Assembly: GCF_900106055.1 (NCBI RefSeq)
Contig: NZ_LT629792.1
Coordinates: 372,001 to 436,000 of the forward strand
Direction of reading: 5' to 3'
DNA from: Schaalia radingae
GTDB taxonomy: Bacteria > Actinomycetota > Actinomycetes > Actinomycetales > Actinomycetaceae
Length of the DNA stretch: 64,000 nt
Positions 49,099 to 57,317 of the stretch are shown piece after piece (positions within the stretch are counted from its first letter, which is position 1; the number at the start of each line of letters is the position of its first letter). Below the pieces are notes generated by a model. That model saw only the letters and a program-made list of their open reading frames with translations. It was not told the DNA's origin and did no database searches. The position numbers and the translations under genes were made by a program.

Positions 49099-49313
49099 GG
49101 TCCGCAGAAGCCATCAAGTCGATACTCGAGGAGCAAGGCCGCTCCCAACGCTCCCTTGCTATCGATCTCGGTCTCACCCCGCAGGCGCTAGACCAGCGCC
49201 TAAAGTCGAAGACTATGAAGGTGGAGACCTTGTGCCAAACGGCAGCGCAGCTCGATTACTCTGTGAAGCTGGTTCCGAAAGGTGGCGGCGAGAGCATAGA
49301 GATTGAGGGTTAA
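49095..49313 (+). CDS. Small helix-turn-helix (XRE-like) protein
   Basis: 72 residues, overlapping the helicase fragment by 4 bases (ATGA), so co-translated with it. The first ~55 residues form a lambda-repressor-like HTH (AIKSILEEQGRSQRSLAIDL, LTPQALDQRLKSKTMKVETL). The end is short and charged. Such small HTH proteins regulate or assist the restriction-type operons they sit in. The overlap suggests it belonged to the original helicase operon rather than to the inserted module. Confidence 0.75.
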   Translation: MRSAEAIKSILEEQGRSQRSLAIDLGLTPQALDQRLKSKTMKVETLCQTAAQLDYSVKLVPKGGGESIEIEG

Positions 49314-49316
49314 CCG

Positions 49317-50006
49317 ATGTGCTTGGAGCTTGACCTGTTGCTTCCTGTTTCCGAAAGCGAAGCGGGTGCGCCCCAGGGCGCCCCGCGGATTATTGAGCGC
49401 TCGCCGAGAAATCTCATCGGGGAGGCTCGCTTGGCGTTCGATGCCGGGCTGCTAATCTCATGCCTGACGGTTCTGGTCACCATTCCAGATGTCTGTTCGA
49501 ATTTGATCGACTCTAGCAATAAAGATGGTCAGTGAGATTGGTGTACAAGGTATCTCGGGTTTCCTAGCACCCCTGTGGTTGACGACATCGACCGATCTCG
49601 CGAGCAAAGTCGAGACCATATCGAGCGAACGATGAATGCGCTCATGCGGGAAGACAACTTCACCGCATCCGATTTCTGCCAGCTGCGAAACGCTGTGCTC
49701 CATACCGGATCTTCGGTTGTTGACGGCGCGGGGGCAAACTACTCGCCGTTACATTCGATCGATATACAGGTCTTCAACGACGACAGCCAGCTGGTCATTG
49801 GATATGGAGCCACCAGCTCACCAGAGGCGAATGGAATTGAAGGCGATTGCCGCATAAAGATCAACATCAACTTAACTGCCCTGCTTGCGCGCATGGAAAG
49901 GGGCGTTGAAAGGTTTTTGAGCGAGTATCCTGAGCTCGATAAGGAAAAAGGGGAATGGGAGTACCTGACTTGGGGAATCGTTGATTTTCGAGCTCCGATC
50001 AACTGA
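49317..50006 (+). pseudogene. Conserved-type ORF interrupted by one in-frame TGA codon
   Basis: The frame from ATG 49317 stops at TGA 49533-49535, but continues in the same frame, open, to TGA at 50004-50006. Read through it gives about 229 residues. The two halves join in one plausible fold: ARLAFDAGLLISCLTVLVTI and PDVCSNLIDSSNKDGQ before, then DWCTRYLGFPSTPVVDDI, FTASDFCQLRNAVLHTG and a charged C-terminus after. I read this as a single gene inactivated by a nonsense mutation. A restart at an internal codon near 49575 is possible. The gene follows the HTH gene by 3 bases. The function is unknown. Confidence 0.65.
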
Positions 50007-50256
50007 GGGCTCCTTTGTTCACTAAGTGAAGCGATCAGCCTTATTGAGCAGTTCCGAAGCGTGATTAGGGGCATGCACGAAGCCACCTGCGACGATTCTT
50101 TCAGTCATCGCTCTTGTGTATCCCTTCTGACCTGCGGGAACGCATGACGATAAAGCCGCTGGCTACGATTCACTTCGTTAAACGGGCGTCGATGAGGATG
50201 ATTGTTGCTTTTGGCATCCATTTCGGGTGTTTCTGAGCCTCAAAACCAGCCCATTC

Positions 50257-50332
50257 TTGTCCCCGGGACAAAAATGAAACTGCGGGCTCGCGGTTTCGAA
50301 ATAGTTCGCGCTTTTGTCCCAGGATTTGTCCC
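50257..50332. repeat. Cluster of TTGTCCC sites
   Basis: TTGTCCC occurs at 50257-50263, inverted at 50265-50271 (forming TTGTCCC-C-GGGACAA), and directly at 50314-50320 and 50326-50332. Four copies of a heptamer in 76 bases are unlikely by chance and resemble protein-binding sites near an attachment site. Confidence 0.5.
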
Positions 50333-50437
50333 AAACGCCTACGCGAGGTCACGCAGCGGGATTCGGTGGTATGACGGTCAAAATCGACGAGCCAACTGGA
50401 GTCAACTGGAATGACGCAACAGTAAACGAGCGTGAAA

Positions 50438-50452
50438 GAGTGGGAGTAGCGG
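50438..50452 (+). repeat. Right copy of the guaA-end direct repeat (candidate attR)
   Basis: GAGTGGGAGTAGCGG, differing at one base from the 3' end of guaA at 43322-43336, immediately before the stop codon of the next (minus-strand) gene. Confidence 0.5.
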
Positions 50453-50453
50453 G

Positions 50454-52985
50454 TTAGATTGAGGCTAGATTCCGCTTCATGAATTGATGCGCTACCTTCC
50501 GCAATGCGTGCATACCTGTGGCCAGCCATTCGTACACCTCATTGACTGAATCACCAGTCAAATCGGCTGGGCGTGCAACGTTCACAACGCGGGTCGTCTT
50601 GTCGAGGCCGCCCTCGTCCCACTCAAACGTACCCTCGAGGAATTCCAGTTCTTTCTCGATGTCGGATCGCCGTGTGAGGACGGGTCTGTAGCTTTCTTCG
50701 TCAGAAAAGTGGAGCTGGACGGCCACTTCTTGCCCGCTCAACCGTACTAATGCTGTTAAATCGCACTTTCGCAGACCAATGCCAAATGAGGCCCAGTTAT
50801 CGCGATTAGGCTCACGTGTCGACGGGTCGCGGAAAGCTTCGGTAAAGCCAGGACGATTCGCACAGTATTCATAGAAACCGTTCCAAAATTCCACCATGGA
50901 TGCGTCGCGGTGGCTCGTGGTCGCTGCCTCGTTATAGCGTCGGCGAATTTCGCTCAACTTGGGGCCACCGTCATTCAGACGCCAAAAGTCCCATCCGTTT
51001 CGTCCTCCAGAACCTCCTTCGAGGGCGATGACGCGGCTAGCCGCTGAGGACGGGTTTGAGAACTTCTCACCGTTACGCAAGATTAAGTCGCCCTTATCGG
51101 TGAGTGTCACTGTTTGCGTGAAACGATCAGAAGCGGGTTCCAGCACATCGCCGACATGAAGAAGTCCTGCAGACACGAGGTCATGAATCATAATGCGCTG
51201 TGCTCGTTTGCCTGGCTGTTTTCGCACCGCATATCGATCGGCTACATCGGGCGAAACATCAAGGCCTGGCCAGCGCTTGAGCGCAATTGCAGTCAGGTTT
51301 TCTGCTCTGTTTCGTATCTCCTCTTCACCCCATGACTCTGCATCTTTCAGTTCTGCTGAGATCGCCATGTATTCGTTGGCGTAACCGCCGATGCAGCGTT
51401 CCTTCTTCTCAGTAAAGGTACCGTCGGAAAGCTCGGAATTGTAGGCAGTGACAGTCAAGTTGCCGATGTTGTTGACGAGGGCTTCAAAGCCTTCCTCAGG
51501 GGCCTCGCCCAGCGCCTGGCGCCATTCAGAATGAGCAAGCGCATTTTGCGGCATGATGTGCTCAATTGTGTATGAGCCGGATGCGAAATCGTGAGGATCT
51601 TTAGGGTGGTGGAAATTCTCAAGATTTGTCAGCAGGAAGAAAGATTTTCTGAAGAGGTAAGAGTCACGCGTGAGTAGTGCATGCGAAAACTCGTCATCTG
51701 TTGGAAAACGCCGCGTGGTTCCCGCTGCCATGTATAGCAACGATTGGAAGGCTTCGACGTAATCACCGCCCTCTTCCTGCACCTTATTGAGATTTCCGAT
51801 AATGCTGGGAAAGAACTTATTCAGCGAATTTGTGGGAGCATCGCAAATTGCTCGCCTCAAGACGTAACTTTCGGTCAGACGAAGCAGGCGGATAAAATCT
51901 TCTTTTTCGAAGGCTCCTGCCTCGTAATCTTGATAAAACGACAGGAGGAGCGGATTGAGGACGCTCATATCCAGTGTTGCTATTGTGTCGAAGTGCTCTT
52001 TGAGCTGGGGGTCCTCCTCGGTCCCAGAGGTGATTGCCGCGTAGTAGCGAGCAACGTCTTCCATTTCACTGAGAAGGTCGACCATCCGCCCTTTCTTGGC
52101 AAACCCGTTTTCGGTGACGTGGCGCTTGAAAATGGGGTACACATCTTTACGCGTGAGCGGTTCAGGCGCATACAGAATGGTCAGATAGTTTCTGATGAAT
52201 TCATCGAAAACTCTGTCGTATGTGTCTTCGCCAAGGGTCTGCTCAATACGCCGCCAGTGGTTCTGATAGAGCTTTTCTTGTTCGCCTCGGGGTAATCCCA
52301 TGAGGACAAAGTTTCGGATCAGGTCGGCTGACGAAAGATCTTTACCTGTCGAGTTCATCGATTCGAAAATGAGCTGAGGATTGTCGCGAGTTGCATCCAG
52401 AGAAATCGATACAACTTCAAGACGCTGCAGACCATCCCATATTGCATTCGGATTGTCGAGGGCGGCCAGCTTTCGCTCGAAAAACTCCAAGTTGGCAATT
52501 AAACGTGATGAGTTGTTGACGACTCGATAGTCCTCGTCCACTAAATGCTCGAGCAACGAGATAAGGGTAGCTCGATCGCCCTGAGACAAAAGCAGCTTAT
52601 AACGCTCGTCACCATGCCTGTCGTCATCTATCAGGTACCCCTTGTTGACCAGCCGAGAGTAGGAAAAGTTGAGCTTTTCGTCAGGGTTGTTCTTAGCGTA
52701 TCGAGCCAGCGCAATCATGAGGAGTACGACAGTTGTAACGCGCTGCTGACCGTCGATTAAGAGGAGCGGCGTCACCTCCGACATCACACCATCTTGGATC
52801 CACACAATAGAACCGGTGAAGTGCTTATCATCTGGGCGCTTTCCAACCGACAACACGTCTTCCCACAATTGTTCGCATTGCTCCTCGTCCCACGAGTAGG
52901 GGCGTTGATAGACAGGGATGACGAAACGTGAGTTCTGGCTTGTCACAAGCCCGATGAGCGAACGAGCCAATGCGTTCATAGTCAT
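50454..52985 (-). CDS. GmrSD-like DUF262/DUF1524 nuclease fused to RAMA and DUF4268-like domains
   Basis: About 843 residues from ATG 52985 (ATG 52979 also possible). Residues ~1-230 form DUF262: VYQRPYSWDEEQCEQLWEDV and LLIDGQQRVTTVVLLM, the NTP/ParB-like site. Residues ~430-580 form the DUF1524 HNH-type nuclease (SYTIEHIMPQNA, then NNIGNLTVTAYNSELSD). A RAMA-like domain follows (MIHDLVSAGLLHVGDVLEPA, ending GGRNGWDFWRL). The C-terminal ~130 residues fit DUF4268 (EFWNGFYEYCANRPGF, GIGLRKCDLTALVRLSG). GmrSD proteins cleave modified phage DNA (type IV restriction). The added domains point to DNA-modification recognition. It appears complete and is next to the island. Confidence 0.82.
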   Translation of the reverse strand: MTMNALARSLIGLVTSQNSRFVIPVYQRPYSWDEEQCEQLWEDVLSVGKRPDDKHFTGSIVWIQDGVMSEVTPLLLIDGQQRVTTVVLLMIALARYAKNNPDEKLNFSYSRLVNKGYLIDDDRHGDERYKLLLSQGDRATLISLLEHLVDEDYRVVNNSSRLIANLEFFERKLAALDNPNAIWDGLQRLEVVSISLDATRDNPQLIFESMNSTGKDLSSADLIRNFVLMGLPRGEQEKLYQNHWRRIEQTLGEDTYDRVFDEFIRNYLTILYAPEPLTRKDVYPIFKRHVTENGFAKKGRMVDLLSEMEDVARYYAAITSGTEEDPQLKEHFDTIATLDMSVLNPLLLSFYQDYEAGAFEKEDFIRLLRLTESYVLRRAICDAPTNSLNKFFPSIIGNLNKVQEEGGDYVEAFQSLLYMAAGTTRRFPTDDEFSHALLTRDSYLFRKSFFLLTNLENFHHPKDPHDFASGSYTIEHIMPQNALAHSEWRQALGEAPEEGFEALVNNIGNLTVTAYNSELSDGTFTEKKERCIGGYANEYMAISAELKDAESWGEEEIRNRAENLTAIALKRWPGLDVSPDVADRYAVRKQPGKRAQRIMIHDLVSAGLLHVGDVLEPASDRFTQTVTLTDKGDLILRNGEKFSNPSSAASRVIALEGGSGGRNGWDFWRLNDGGPKLSEIRRRYNEAATTSHRDASMVEFWNGFYEYCANRPGFTEAFRDPSTREPNRDNWASFGIGLRKCDLTALVRLSGQEVAVQLHFSDEESYRPVLTRRSDIEKELEFLEGTFEWDEGGLDKTTRVVNVARPADLTGDSVNEVYEWLATGMHALRKVAHQFMKRNLASI

Positions 52986-53124
52986 GAGAGCGGGCGCCTT
53001 TCGCCGAACAGTTCTTTGAGGCACTGTACCGCACGGCGGCGTCTTAGTGGCATTGAGCTGTGCGAAGAGGCAGTGACTTTTCTAGAATGTTTCGCAGACC
53101 AGCCGCCTTTGACACGACAAGTAA

Positions 53125-53573
53125 GACTGCGCGATGAGCGTCATGCAAGAACGAGATGCCTCGAACGACTCCACGAATTTAACCAGCTGCGCCCGTCCGA
53201 ACAGGTCAAACGCCAGGCGATGATGAAGGAAATGTTCGCTGAAATAGGGGAGAACTGCTACATCGAGCCTCCGTTCTACGCGAACTTCGGCAGCAACATC
53301 TACGTCAACTTCAACTTCACCTGCGTAGATGACACGTATATTTACGTCGGTGACTACACGATGTTTGGCCCGAACGTCACCATCTCAACTGCGGGACACC
53401 CGATCATCCCGGAGCTTCGTCGCAAGGGGTACCAGTACAACATGCCGGTTCGCATCGGCTCAGGCTGCTGGATCGGTGCGGGTGTCAATATCCTGCCCGG
53501 AATCAATGACCGCGACAAGGAGTTCCACTTCAAAGATCGCCGCATTGACTACGCGCAGCTGAACGGAAAATAG
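53125..53573 (+). pseudogene. Degraded maltose/galactoside O-acetyltransferase gene
   Basis: The frame carries a recognisable family core: RTRCLERLHEFNQLRPSEQ and FAEIGENCYIEPPFYANFG, then the beta-helix TYIYVGDYTMFGPNVTIST and PVRIGSGCWIGAGVNILPG. The N-terminal Maa domain is replaced by unrelated sequence, so no proper start exists. After ILPG the usual IGxNSVIGAGSVVTK and GNPCRVLREI segment (~35 residues) is missing, and the frame jumps to NDRDKEFHFKDRRIDY, a typical extreme C-terminus. I therefore infer an in-frame internal deletion plus 5' loss, probably tied to insertion of the neighbouring nuclease gene. It would not make a normal enzyme. Confidence 0.7.
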
Positions 53574-53649
53574 GAAGCCGCCCTACTGGCTTAAATGTGA
53601 CACACATCACTTAAATTGTGTCCCGTTAAGTGGTGTTCGTGGGACGCAG

Positions 53650-54951
53650 ATGCACATGCCATCCCTCACAATAGAACACATGTTCGATACTTGTGTGTGT
53701 GCAGGTGCACCCGACGGCGGCGGTTCCGCCAGTGAGCTTGATGCTGCCATCGAGCAGGTGAACGCACTGCGCGAGGCGGATGCCCGCTGGCGGAAAGCTG
53801 AAGCTGAGCGCGCCCGCATGATCGTCGACACGATTCTGACGGTCACTGCCGTGCTCAAAGGAGAGCAGGCTCTTGTGCCGCGCTCAAGCAGCGGCACCCC
53901 GCTCATTGCCGAGTTCGCCCATCTCGAACTTGCTGCCGCTTTAGGATGCTCACCCTCTCAAACATTGCAGGAACTCTACTCGCTGCTTGGTGTCCGCTTC
54001 CGCCTCCCGAGACTGTGGGACCGCGTCATGGATGCTGAAATCCCCGTCTGGAAGGCCTGCCATGTTCACTCGCTGACGTCCACACTCGGCGAATCCCAAT
54101 GCGCGACGCTCGATGAACTGCTCGGACAGATCGGCTCATGGAACCAGGGGCGCATCACCCGTCACGTGAACCTTCTGATCGCCCGCATTGCCCCGCAGAT
54201 GATCGAAGTGCGTGCAGAACTTGCCGAGCGTGCCAGACGCGTCGTGTTCGACATGGACGAGGGAGTCGGCAGCGCCTATATGCATGCGCAACTCGCCATT
54301 ACAGATGCCCTCCATCTTGACCGCACCGTCGCAAGTCTGGCATCTGCGCTGGCCGCCTCGCATCCAGATGAGTCGGTTGATGAGCGGCGCTCGCGTGCAC
54401 TCGGCTTGCTGGCGAACCCCGAGCAGGCGGGGGCACTGTTAAATGGACGTGAAGCGAAAACTGAGCGCAGAGCTGAGATCGTTGCTCATATCTACCCGGA
54501 TTCGCCGCACTGCGCGAGTATTGACGATGTCGGTTCTGTTCCCGTCGCGCAACTCGCATCCATGCTTGCGCATACTCGGGTCACGATTCGCCCCGTCCTT
54601 GACTACTCATCGCTGCCTGCCGGTGACCGGCACGATCCGACGCCGACGATGCGCAGGGCACTGCTTCAGCGTGAACCGTTCGAGGTATTCCCCTACTCGA
54701 ACACGCCCTCAACCTCGTGCGACCTGGACCATACGGTCCCATATGAGGAAGGTGGCTCGGCTGGGCAAACAAATCTGGCGAATCTGGGTCCACTGTCGCG
54801 AAGTGTTCACCGAGCAAAAACGCACGCAGGCTGGGACCTCGACCAGCCAGAGCCTGGTGTGTACCAGTGGACAACTCCACTCGGCTTCCGGTACGACGTC
54901 GTCAACGGAATTACCCGCTATCGCGGACATATGCCGCCTCAAAGGGAATGA
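53650..54951 (+). CDS. DUF222/HNH endonuclease-domain protein (13E12-type)
   Basis: 433 residues; the start at ATG 53650, 53659 or 53680 cannot be decided. The N-terminal ~280 residues are helical DUF222 (AIEQVNALREADARWRKAEA, IAEFAHLELAAALGCSPSQT). The C-terminus carries an HNH motif (SCDLDHTVPYEEGG, then TNLANLGPLSRSVHRAKTHA). Related multi-copy 13E12 repeat genes occur in mycobacteria and other Actinobacteria, sometimes in mobile elements. The role is unclear, perhaps a nuclease in a selfish or defence context. A hydrophilic Cys-rich segment (CVCAGAPDGGG) follows the start. Confidence 0.82.
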   Translation: MHMPSLTIEHMFDTCVCAGAPDGGGSASELDAAIEQVNALREADARWRKAEAERARMIVDTILTVTAVLKGEQALVPRSSSGTPLIAEFAHLELAAALGCSPSQTLQELYSLLGVRFRLPRLWDRVMDAEIPVWKACHVHSLTSTLGESQCATLDELLGQIGSWNQGRITRHVNLLIARIAPQMIEVRAELAERARRVVFDMDEGVGSAYMHAQLAITDALHLDRTVASLASALAASHPDESVDERRSRALGLLANPEQAGALLNGREAKTERRAEIVAHIYPDSPHCASIDDVGSVPVAQLASMLAHTRVTIRPVLDYSSLPAGDRHDPTPTMRRALLQREPFEVFPYSNTPSTSCDLDHTVPYEEGGSAGQTNLANLGPLSRSVHRAKTHAGWDLDQPEPGVYQWTTPLGFRYDVVNGITRYRGHMPPQRE

Positions 54952-55008
54952 GCCGCAAACGCGGCGGGTTCGTTAGGATCGGTTCAGAGGAATAAGCACG
55001 TCACCACA

Positions 55009-55953
55009 GTGAAGGAAGTGACCGGTCCGGTGTCGAAGAAAAAGAAGCGCGAATGGCCACCAGCTGCGCAACCGCTCGAAGGTCATGTGATCGACAACCA
55101 CACTCATCTGCCTCTGTATGAGGAACAGATTCCTCGCGCTGAGGGAATCAGGCTGGCGCTTGACGAACAGCTCGAGCGCGCTCAGCAGGTCGGTGTGCGC
55201 GGACTCATCACCTCTGCCTGCGAAATCCCTGACTTCGACGGATCGATGCAGCTTGCGCGTGAGGGCGCGCCCGGCCTCGCGATACGAGTGGCGCTTGCGA
55301 TTCACCCCAACGAAGCAGCATTGCATGCCGGAATTACTGAACCGTCGCCAGATGGCCTCATCCCGCACGTTGAACAGCACCACGTTCCGCTGGACGAAGC
55401 ACTCGCGGAGGTTGAACGGCGTCTGAATGACCCGGTCGTCGTCGCCGTCGGTGAAACCGGACTCGACTACTTCCGAACAGCCGATGCCGGCAAACAAGCG
55501 CAGGCGGAATCATTCCGCGCGCACATTCGACTCGCAGCCGCGGCAGGCCTGCCGTTGCAGATTCATGATCGTGATGCGCATGAAGACACACTCGCGATCC
55601 TGAACGAAACCGCCACGGCCGACCAGCTCATCGTCTTTCACTGTTACTCCGGCGACGCGGCAATGGCGCGCGAACTGGCGAAGAACGGGTGGCATGCGTC
55701 ATTTGCCGGCAATATGACGTATCCGGCTAACGCCCACCTTCGTCAAGCGCTGGTCGAACTTCCGCCCGAACTCGTGCTGGTCGAAACTGATGCGCCCTAT
55801 CTCACAGCAGTGCCGTGGCGTGGTCATCCGAACGCGACTTACTCAATTGTCCACACCGTGCGGGCAATTGCCGAGCTATGGAACGTCGACGAAGCTGCTG
55901 CGTGTGACCGGTTGTGGCACAACACGACGCGCGTATACGGCGCATGGGCATAA
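55009..55953 (+). CDS. tatD: TatD-family metal-dependent DNase
   Basis: 314 residues from GTG 55009. Metal-binding motifs are the DNHTHL at residues ~31-36, the glutamate in VAVGETGLDYF, histidines in LPLQIHDRDAH and IVFHCYSGDA, and the aspartate in LVETDAPYL. The N-terminal 25 residues are basic (KKKKREWPP), an extension before the TIM-barrel. It is a cytoplasmic 3'-5' exonuclease-type repair enzyme. In Actinobacteria tatD is typically followed by rpf-type genes, rsmA and ispE, the order seen here. Confidence 0.93.
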   Translation: MKEVTGPVSKKKKREWPPAAQPLEGHVIDNHTHLPLYEEQIPRAEGIRLALDEQLERAQQVGVRGLITSACEIPDFDGSMQLAREGAPGLAIRVALAIHPNEAALHAGITEPSPDGLIPHVEQHHVPLDEALAEVERRLNDPVVVAVGETGLDYFRTADAGKQAQAESFRAHIRLAAAAGLPLQIHDRDAHEDTLAILNETATADQLIVFHCYSGDAAMARELAKNGWHASFAGNMTYPANAHLRQALVELPPELVLVETDAPYLTAVPWRGHPNATYSIVHTVRAIAELWNVDEAAACDRLWHNTTRVYGAWA

Positions 55954-56100
55954 GGGCTGGACGCAACCACGTGCGACGGCGAAAAGCAAACGCGACGCAT
56001 GTGAGATGTGCGACGTCGGATGTCACGTTTGGGTAAAACCTATTAGTGTGGCACCAGTCAGTCCGTCTGTCCGACGGAGCCGAACGACCTCAGGACACTT

Positions 56101-57228
56101 GTGAATTTAGAATTCTCACCGAGCCGACGAACCGTTATCGCAGCCGCATCCGCCGCATCGCTCGCAGTTGTGGGCGTGGCCGGAGTGGGCGCAGCAGCAG
56201 CACACAACACCGTGACCCTCGAGGTCGACGGAGTCTCGCAGCCCGTCAGCGGATTCTCCCGCACCGTCTCAGACGTCATCAATGCTGCAGGCGTTGAAGT
56301 CAGCCCTCACGATCTGGTCGCACCGGCGATGGGCGAGGGAGTATCCAACGGTGACACCGTCGTTGTACGGACTGCATCGCCGTACACGGTGGATCTGGAC
56401 GGAAACCAGGTGGAACTGTGGTCCACAGCAGGATCAATGGCCGATTTACTGGACGAATTCTCCCAGCACGGCACAGCGATCATCGCCGCTGACCGATCCT
56501 TTGCCCGTGCCACATTGCCGCTGGCAGCGCCCGGCGAACGCATCAAGGTTGAGGTAGACGGCCAGACCCTTGACACAGCTGCCGAAACCGGTGACGACAC
56601 GGCTTCAATCCTGGCTCGCTTGGGCGTCACAACAAGCCCGTTGGATCGCGTGAAGCTGGAAAACCGCGGCGGCACCATCACGATCATCGTGACACGAGTT
56701 GAGCGCGGCTACCGCACGCAGACCGACGCAGTGCCGTTCCAAACTGAAGAGCGAAAAGACGACACCCTGACTGAAGGAACGACGTCGGTTATTCAGGAAG
56801 GCAAAGACGGCTCGGTGACGACCAAGTACTTTGAGGAAAAAGTCGGCGGAGAAATCGCCGTGTCGGCAGCCGTATCGACCAGCAAGACCGACCCGCAAAA
56901 CAAGATCGTCGCGGTGGGAACGAAGAAAGCGGCCGCCCAACAGAGGACGACAGCTTCCACGCCGACTGCAGCTCCCGCAACCACTGCTGGTTCGGACGTG
57001 TGGGCCGCGTTGGCTCAGTGTGAATCCGGCGGAAATCCGGCGACCAACACGGGCAACGGATTCTACGGCATGTACCAGTTCACTTTGCCCACGTGGCAAT
57101 CGATGGGCGGCACCGGCCTGCCCTCGGACGCATCGGCAGCTGAGCAAACTGCCCGCGCTCAGGCACTGCAGGCGGCAGCTGGATGGGGCCAGTGGCCAGC
57201 ATGCGCGGCAAGCCTCGGACTGTACTGA
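56101..57228 (+). CDS. rpfB: Resuscitation-promoting factor (RpfB-like: DUF348, G5 and lytic transglycosylase domains)
   Basis: 375 residues from GTG 56101. A twin-Arg-type basic start and signal sequence (RRTVIAAASAASLAVVGVAG) precede two DUF348 repeats (HNTVTLEVDGVSQPVSGF and the SPYTVDLDGNQVELWST unit), a G5 domain around VPFQTEERKDDTLTEGT and a Thr/Ala-rich linker. The catalytic C-terminal domain has WAALAQCESGGNPATNTGNG (catalytic Glu after Cys) and ends WPACAASLGLY. Rpf enzymes cleave peptidoglycan and wake dormant cells. A near paralogue follows immediately. Confidence 0.92.
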   Translation: MNLEFSPSRRTVIAAASAASLAVVGVAGVGAAAAHNTVTLEVDGVSQPVSGFSRTVSDVINAAGVEVSPHDLVAPAMGEGVSNGDTVVVRTASPYTVDLDGNQVELWSTAGSMADLLDEFSQHGTAIIAADRSFARATLPLAAPGERIKVEVDGQTLDTAAETGDDTASILARLGVTTSPLDRVKLENRGGTITIIVTRVERGYRTQTDAVPFQTEERKDDTLTEGTTSVIQEGKDGSVTTKYFEEKVGGEIAVSAAVSTSKTDPQNKIVAVGTKKAAAQQRTTASTPTAAPATTAGSDVWAALAQCESGGNPATNTGNGFYGMYQFTLPTWQSMGGTGLPSDASAAEQTARAQALQAAAGWGQWPACAASLGLY

Positions 57229-57317
57229 GCGCGCAACTCACCACAATTTTCCGGTCCGACTCCACAAATAGTCACAAAACGGTTACGGTAGGAACAGCCG
57301 ATTGGAAGGAGCCTGCC

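Larger units (their letters stand above)
43337..50452. mobile_element. Putative decayed genomic island inserted at the 3' end of guaA
   Basis: The segment lies between guaA and a near-copy of its end (50438-50452). Its genes use a codon style with a strongly GC-rich third position and products unlike their neighbours: a truncated helicase, a TGA-interrupted ORF and a two-gene membrane module. Short repeats cluster at both ends (GGGAATAAT near 43500-43787, TTGTCCC near 50257-50332), as arm-type sites of integrases would. No integrase gene is visible, so the element is probably immobile. The exact boundaries are inference. Confidence 0.45.
50007..50453. other. Right end of the putative island: no convincing gene
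   Basis: About 450 bases. Open frames on both strands cover part of it (a 70-residue frame at 50202 on the plus strand and a 119-residue frame on the minus strand), but neither has a family motif or a ribosome binding site, and they overlap each other. The stretch holds the TTGTCCC repeats (50257-50332) and, at its end, the guaA-end copy. It may be the degraded remains of an integrase or att region. Confidence 0.5.

Noticed and set aside
49533..49535. TGA read as selenocysteine
   Set aside because: No SECIS-like hairpin is seen right after it, and the protein is not a redox family. A nonsense mutation is simpler.
50170..50529. 119-residue minus-strand frame at the right end of the island
   Set aside because: It overlaps the 3' end of the GmrSD-like gene and the repeat cluster, with no motif or ribosome binding site.
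55954..56100. ydaO-type (c-di-AMP) riboswitch ahead of the rpf gene
   Set aside because: Such leaders are common before rpf genes in Actinobacteria, but the spacer is only 147 bases and lacks the conserved motif. Only a small TCCGTC/GACGGA hairpin is seen.
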